Assembly: GCA_021795435.1 (NCBI GenBank)
Contig: JAJYPJ010000012.1
Span: 1 to 49,315 of the forward strand
Length of the DNA: 49,315 nucleotides
Reading direction: 5' to 3'
From: Pseudomonadota bacterium
GTDB lineage: Bacteria; Pseudomonadota; Gammaproteobacteria; Xanthomonadales; Rhodanobacteraceae
The notes below the pieces were generated by a model that was given only the letters and a program-made list of their open reading frames with translations, did not search any database and was not told where the DNA came from. The first letter of the stretch is position 1, and every line of letters starts with the position of its first letter. Below are positions 45,143 through 49,315 of the stretch, piece after piece. The position numbers and the translations under genes are program-made.

Positions 45143-46243
45143 ATGAGCGCATACACGGCAATCGACCATGCCCATATGGCGGAGGCGCTGCGCCTGGCCG
45201 AGCGGGGGCTTTTCACGACTCAACCCAATCCGCGAGTCGGCTGCGTTATTGCGCAAGGGCCATCCATCGTAGGCCGGGGTTGGCATGAACGTGCCGGCGA
45301 GCCGCATGCCGAAGTTCACGCGATAAGGCAAGCAGGCGCTGCGGCCCGGGGGGGCACAGCGTACGTGACCCTGGAGCCATGCGCACATCACGGACGCACG
45401 CCTCCGTGTGCCGATGCGCTGATCGCTGCAGGTGTTGCTCGCGTGATTGCGGCCATCGAAGACCCATTTCCGCAAGTGGATGGCGCAGGCATGGACAGGT
45501 TGCGTGCTGCCGGCATTCACGTCGCGAGCGGGCTCATGCGCGAAGAAGCTCGCGAAATCAATCGTGGCTTTTTCAGTCGAATTGAGCGAGGTCGACCCTG
45601 GCTAAGATTGAAGCTGGCAAGCTCGCTTGACGGGCGCACCGCGCTCGCGGACGGCCGATCCTGGTGGATCACCGGCGAGGCAGCCCGAAAAGATGTGGCG
45701 CGTTGGCGCGCACGAAGTTCCGCGTTGCTCGTTGGCGCCGGCACGATTCGCACCGACAACCCTCGCCTCACCGCCCGGCTGGCCCCCGACGAATCGACGT
45801 TCATCGCCCCTCTGCGTGTCGTGCTGGATACGCGGCTTGAGGCACTACCAGCAGATGCACACGTGCTTTCATCGGATGCGCCTACGCTGGTCCTGCACGC
45901 GCGTGACGCCCATCCCGCGCATTCGGGCTATGAGCGCGTCGAGAGCATGGCGGTGCCCACGGTCGATGGCCGCCTTGATCTTGGCGCGGTCCTCTCACTG
46001 CTGGCCGAGCGGGGATGCAACGAGTTGCAGGTCGAGTCCGGCGCCACATTGAGCGGTGCATTGCTTGATGCAGGCCTGGTTGACGAATTACTGCTCTACA
46101 TCGCGCCGGTACTGCTTGGGGACCAGGCCCGCCCCCTGATGCGAATGCTGTCGCCGAGCTCCATGGATTCACGCAGATCACTCCGCATCATTGACCGGCG
46201 CATGTTGGGCGATGATGTCCGCCTGCTGCTACGCACATCCTGA
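45143..46243 (+). CDS. ribD: Bifunctional riboflavin deaminase/reductase RibD
   Basis: Two consecutive riboflavin steps: deamination of the pyrimidine from GTP cyclohydrolase II, then NADPH reduction of the ribosyl group. The 366-residue protein has an N-terminal deaminase domain with zinc ligands His55 (PHAEVHA, Glu57 catalytic), Cys80 and Cys89 (LEPCAHHGRTPPC), and a C-terminal DHFR-like reductase (WLRLKLASSLDGRTALADG, LLVGAGTIRTDNPRLTAR, VESGATLSGALLDAGLVDEL). I prefer ATG 45143, which starts at the conserved SAYTAIDH; ATG 45134 adds three residues. It lies between nrdR and ribE, 9 bases before the latter. Confidence 0.96.
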   Translation: MSAYTAIDHAHMAEALRLAERGLFTTQPNPRVGCVIAQGPSIVGRGWHERAGEPHAEVHAIRQAGAAARGGTAYVTLEPCAHHGRTPPCADALIAAGVARVIAAIEDPFPQVDGAGMDRLRAAGIHVASGLMREEAREINRGFFSRIERGRPWLRLKLASSLDGRTALADGRSWWITGEAARKDVARWRARSSALLVGAGTIRTDNPRLTARLAPDESTFIAPLRVVLDTRLEALPADAHVLSSDAPTLVLHARDAHPAHSGYERVESMAVPTVDGRLDLGAVLSLLAERGCNELQVESGATLSGALLDAGLVDELLLYIAPVLLGDQARPLMRMLSPSSMDSRRSLRIIDRRMLGDDVRLLLRTS

Positions 46244-46252
46244 GACTTCATC

Positions 46253-46852
46253 ATGTTCACCGGAATCATCCAATCCGTTGGTCGCGTCGCCTGCATCGAG
46301 GCGCGCGGCGGCGACGTGCGCCTGCGCATCGATACCGCGTCGCTAGACCTCGCCGGCTTGGCCACGGGCGACAGCATCGCCGTCAGCGGCGTCTGCCTGA
46401 CGGCCGTCGATCTCTTTGCAAGGAGCTTCACAGCCGATGTTTCGGGCGAGACACTCGCTTGCACCACACTTCGCATGCTTCGCGAGGGTGATCCCGTGAA
46501 TCTCGAACGGGCGCTTCGCCTAGGCGATTCGCTGGGCGGCCACCTGGTGGCCGGCCACGTCGATGGCGTTGCCAAGGTCCTCGATATGCACCAAGACGCC
46601 CGGTCGCAGCGGTGGCGATTCCTCTCACCGGATTCACTCGCCCGCTACATCGCGCGCAAGGGCTCCATCTGCGTTGATGGCGTCAGTCTCACAGTCAATG
46701 AAGTCGACGGATCCAGCTTCGCCGTCAATCTGGTACCGCATACCATCGCAAACACGGCGTTTTCCCATCGCAAGCCAGGCGATGAAGTCAACATCGAAAT
46801 CGATCTACTCGCCCGCTATGTCGAGCGCATACTGGCCGGCCGCCCGGACTGA
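46253..46852 (+). CDS. ribE: Riboflavin synthase, alpha subunit
   Basis: Makes riboflavin from two molecules of 6,7-dimethyl-8-ribityllumazine, the product of RibH. The 199-residue protein has two tandem beta-barrel repeats: MFTGIIQSVGRV and SIAVSGVCLTAVD with FTADVSGETL in the first, and GHLVAGHVDGVAKV and SICVDGVSLTVNEV in the second. It is the last gene of the glyA-nrdR-ribD-ribE run. In relatives ribBA and ribH-nusB come next; here a strong hairpin and an unrelated converging gene follow, and ribH-nusB is at the far left on the opposite strand. Confidence 0.97.
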   Translation: MFTGIIQSVGRVACIEARGGDVRLRIDTASLDLAGLATGDSIAVSGVCLTAVDLFARSFTADVSGETLACTTLRMLREGDPVNLERALRLGDSLGGHLVAGHVDGVAKVLDMHQDARSQRWRFLSPDSLARYIARKGSICVDGVSLTVNEVDGSSFAVNLVPHTIANTAFSHRKPGDEVNIEIDLLARYVERILAGRPD

Positions 46853-46915
46853 CTGGCCAGGCGTTCTCCGATTATCAGACCTGCCCGCGTTGGCGATCCG
46901 CGCGCTCCCCGACCG

Positions 46916-46948
46916 GCGCTGGACGCGGGAGACCCGCAAGTCCAGCGC
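46916..46948. terminator. Long stem-loop between convergent ribE and the BNR-repeat gene
   Basis: An outer stem GCGCTGGAC (46916-46924) / GTCCAGCGC (46940-46948) is stacked on an inner stem GCGGG (46925-46929) / CCCGC (46933-46937) with loop AGA; the only interruption in 14 base pairs is an AA bulge. It lies in the 122-base gap between two converging genes, so it probably ends transcription from both sides. No T-run is present, as with most hairpins in this window. Confidence 0.6.
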
Positions 46949-46974
46949 TCGACTTAGGCCTCGACCCTCACCAA

Positions 46975-49315
46975 CTACTGCAGCAGTGACCTTGCCATCT
47001 CCGTGGCCTGATGCAGCGAGCGTTCCCCTGCGTGCGCCCTGCCTTCCAGTTCGTTGTATGCGTTGACTTGCGCCACGGTCGGTGACTCATAGGTCAATCC
47101 GATATCTGACTGGAGATATGCCAGATAGCTCCGCAACCGTGCCTCATGCAGAACATCGCCTTCGCTGGATCGGATATGAAGCTGGACGACCGCCGCGATC
47201 GCGCGATCGAGTGCGGTCAGCGCGGGCTGCGCCCTGCCCCGCTCCAATGCATGATGGGCCACGGCCTGACGTAGGTTCCGCCGGGCAAGGATGGCCTTGT
47301 TGATTGTGCGATTGAGCTCGTCCAACGTCGAATGGATGCGCATCTCGAGCGCCATTCGCCGCCGCAATGCATCGGGCGAGGTATGCAAGCGTGGGTCAAG
47401 CGCCACCTCGAATGTCCGGCGGGCTTGATGGCCGTTGTAGTCCAGGACCACGGTATAGCGGCCCGGATTGACGACCGGCCCGCGAGCGTCACCTGTCAGG
47501 CCGTCCGTATCCTCAGGCGGCTCGAAACCGATCACTTCGGTGGCATCGGCATACCGCAGATTCCACTGGAACCGGTTCATGCCCGGCGATATCGCGGTGA
47601 GCTTATCCATCGCCAACTCGTGCTCCTGCGAAGGCAACAGATTGTCGCGAACAACAGCACTGAGCTTCGGTCGCTTCGCCTTCAAGTGCAAATTAAAGCG
47701 GCGTACCACTTGGCCATGGTCATCCACGAAGGACAAGGTCACGGGCACCCTGCCGTCATAGCTCATCGGCAAATGAAAGAAAACGGTAGCGCCGAACGGC
47801 GGGTTAGTGCCTGCCTCTCCCCGATGCGCAGCATCCGGATCCCGTCCATATGCATTGCTGAGCCAAGCCGTCGCAGGCGCATAAAGGTTGGTCGAGCCGG
47901 CGCTCGGGGCTGATCCATCTGCAAGTTGTTCAAGCAACGGCAGATTGTCGAGTATCCAGAAGGACCGTCCATGCGTGGCCGCGACCAGTTCGCCCTCGCG
48001 CGAGTTGATCGCCAGGTCGCGCACCTGCACCTTGGGCAGGTTCAGCGACAGCGGCTGCCATTGCCGGCCCCCGTCGAAGCTCGCGAACACCGTGTTCTTC
48101 GTGCCCAGGAACAGCAGGCGCGCATCCTTCGGATCCTGGCGCACCACGAACGCGTAGTCGTCATCCGGCAGGCCCCGCGTCCGCAGCGTCCAGTGCGCAC
48201 CGTAGTCCGTCGTCTCGAACACGTACGGATGGAAGTCGTCCCACATGTACCGCGAGGCCGTCAGCCACGCCGTCCCCTTCGCCACGTGGCTCGGCTCGAT
48301 CGAGCTGATCTGCGCCCAGCCCGGCAGTCCGCGGGGCGTCACCAGCGTCCAGTGCGCGCCCCCGTCGGTCGTCACGTGCACCAGGCCATCGGCCGATCCC
48401 GCCCAGATCACGTTCGCATCCAGCGGCGACGGCGCCAGCGCGGAGATGTCGGGGTACACCTCCGCCCCAGTCTGGTCCAAGTCCACCGGACCGCCGCTGG
48501 GCCGCTCCGTCAGCGGGTCGTTGCGCGTCAGGTCCGGACTGATGCGCGTCCAGGTCCTCCCCCCATCGTCGCTCTCCATGACGTATTGCGACGCCAACAT
48601 CAGGACCTTGGGATTGGTGGGGGAAAAGAAGATCGGATGCGTCCAACCAAACCGGTACTTCATCTCGGCCGAGGATACCCCGTCGAGATAGATGGGATCC
48701 GGGCTGACGCCGCGACGTTCGCCCGTCTTCATGTTGTAGCGCTGCATCACCGTGTAGTAATCACTGCCGTAGGTGACATCCGGATCGGCCGGCTCGGGGG
48801 CAACAAATGTGCTCTCGCCAAGCGCCACGGCATGCCATTCACCCAAGCCGATGGCGCCGTTAATGGATGCACTCGGTCCCTCGAAGGACCCCTCGTCCTG
48901 CTGCGCGCCATAGACATGGAACGGGAACTGGTCATCCAGCGCCACGTGGTAGAACTGGCCCGTCGGCTGGTTGTGCTCGGTGCTCCAGGTCTTGCCACCA
49001 TTGATCGAAACCGTCGCACCGCCGTCGTTGCCCTCGAGCAGGATCTTCGGGTGGTCCGGATTGATCCAGAGAATGTGGTTGTCGCCGTGCCTCGGGCGGA
49101 GCATGGAAAACCCCTTGCCGCCGTCATGCGAGACCCACAGCGCATCCACGTTCGGCACGTACACCGTCTCCGGGTCGGTCGGGTCGACAAAGATGCTCAT
49201 GTAGTAGAACGCCCGCTGCCGAAGACTCCAGTTCGCGTTCACCCGCGTCCAGCTCGCCCCCGCATCCTCCGACCGGAACACCCCGCCGCCCTTCGCCTGC
49301 ACGATCGCGTACACC
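46975..49315 (-). CDS. BNR/Asp-box repeat (sortilin/VPS10-like) exported protein, partial
   Basis: The frame runs off the right edge, so the N-terminus, including any signal peptide, is missing; about 780 residues are visible. The first 430 or so hold repeated Asp-box turns of a beta-propeller: SEDAGASWTRV, SHDGGKGF, SINGGKTWS, SDDGGRTWTRI, TTDGGAHWTLV, TTDYGAHWTL and SFDGGRQWQPL. The C-terminal part includes an FNLHLKAKRPKLS segment, a MNRFQWNLRYADA segment and a helical end, as in long bacterial proteins often labelled glycosyl hydrolase or VPS10-domain protein. Their activity is not established. Codon use shifts sharply inside the gene (see findings). It converges with ribE. Confidence 0.85.
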   Translation of the reverse strand, partial: VYAIVQAKGGGVFRSEDAGASWTRVNANWSLRQRAFYYMSIFVDPTDPETVYVPNVDALWVSHDGGKGFSMLRPRHGDNHILWINPDHPKILLEGNDGGATVSINGGKTWSTEHNQPTGQFYHVALDDQFPFHVYGAQQDEGSFEGPSASINGAIGLGEWHAVALGESTFVAPEPADPDVTYGSDYYTVMQRYNMKTGERRGVSPDPIYLDGVSSAEMKYRFGWTHPIFFSPTNPKVLMLASQYVMESDDGGRTWTRISPDLTRNDPLTERPSGGPVDLDQTGAEVYPDISALAPSPLDANVIWAGSADGLVHVTTDGGAHWTLVTPRGLPGWAQISSIEPSHVAKGTAWLTASRYMWDDFHPYVFETTDYGAHWTLRTRGLPDDDYAFVVRQDPKDARLLFLGTKNTVFASFDGGRQWQPLSLNLPKVQVRDLAINSREGELVAATHGRSFWILDNLPLLEQLADGSAPSAGSTNLYAPATAWLSNAYGRDPDAAHRGEAGTNPPFGATVFFHLPMSYDGRVPVTLSFVDDHGQVVRRFNLHLKAKRPKLSAVVRDNLLPSQEHELAMDKLTAISPGMNRFQWNLRYADATEVIGFEPPEDTDGLTGDARGPVVNPGRYTVVLDYNGHQARRTFEVALDPRLHTSPDALRRRMALEMRIHSTLDELNRTINKAILARRNLRQAVAHHALERGRAQPALTALDRAIAAVVQLHIRSSEGDVLHEARLRSYLAYLQSDIGLTYESPTVAQVNAYNELEGRAHAGERSLHQATEMARSLLQ

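Overview
The window is ordinary chromosomal DNA of a high-GC gammaproteobacterium. Gene content and order point to the Xanthomonadales (Xanthomonadaceae/Rhodanobacteraceae): ychF-pth-rplY-prs-tRNA-Gln-ispE-lolB facing hemA-prfA, an OGT-type protein like XcOGT, the rml (dTDP-rhamnose) operon, an hprK-rapZ-EIIA-HPr-EI phosphotransferase cluster, and glyA-nrdR-ribD-ribE. I saw no insertion sequence, prophage, CRISPR array or rRNA. Genes are tightly packed, and twelve neighbouring pairs share a 4-base stop/start overlap (ATGA or GTGA), which suggests widespread translational coupling.

Layout. 1-0.74 kb, minus: ribH and the start of nusB (cut by the window edge). 0.86-2.6 kb, plus: amgK-murU, peptidoglycan sugar recycling. 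2.6-9.6 kb, minus: a TPR lipoprotein, lolB, ispE, tRNA-Gln, prs, rplY, pth and ychF (listed in order of transcription). 9.7-14.2 kb, plus: hemA, prfA and a TPR/OGT glycosyltransferase, each overlapping the next. 14.2-16.3 kb, plus: metZ and a PPK2 polyphosphate kinase. 16.4-18.5 kb, minus: yihY, a TlpA-like thioredoxin and acylphosphatase. 18.5-20.4 kb, plus: wrbA-like, DUF2069 and PhzF-like genes. 20.4-24.5 kb, minus: a very large hybrid sensor kinase with a beta-propeller sensor and a coupled small lipoprotein. 24.6-26.4 kb, plus: a YceI-cytochrome b561-YceI operon. Then RDD protein (minus), xerD (plus), maiA/GST (minus) and pgk (plus). 30.3-33.7 kb: rfbBACD. 33.8-40.1 kb: hprK, rapZ, EIIA-Man, DUF3311, a sodium:solute symporter, ptsH and ptsI. 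40.2-42.9 kb, minus: a LysR regulator and ettA. 43.2-46.9 kb, plus: glyA, nrdR, ribD and ribE. 47.0 kb to the right edge, minus: a large BNR-repeat (sortilin/VPS10-like) protein cut by the window edge.

How the genes connect. Several groups feed the envelope: amgK/murU, rml, lolB and ispE. The PTS cluster has the phosphotransfer proteins EI, HPr and EIIA and the HPr kinase, but no sugar permease, so it looks regulatory. A symporter pair sits inside it, followed by a perfect palindrome. Riboflavin genes lie at both ends of the window in opposite orientation (ribH-nusB minus at the left, ribD-ribE plus at the right), and ribBA is absent. The simplest reading is a roughly 46-kb inversion that split a glyA-nrdR-ribD-ribE-ribBA-ribH-nusB operon.

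Most striking local features: the ispE reading frame ends inside the tRNA-Gln gene; an OGT glycosyltransferase is coupled to prfA in the slot where prmC often sits; the kinase/lipoprotein pair; the palindromes at 24.6, 37.96 and 15.4-15.5 kb; and a codon-usage mosaic inside the last gene. I found no clear candidate for a wholly new defence or mobile system. All functions are inferred from motifs and context by eye; no database search was run.
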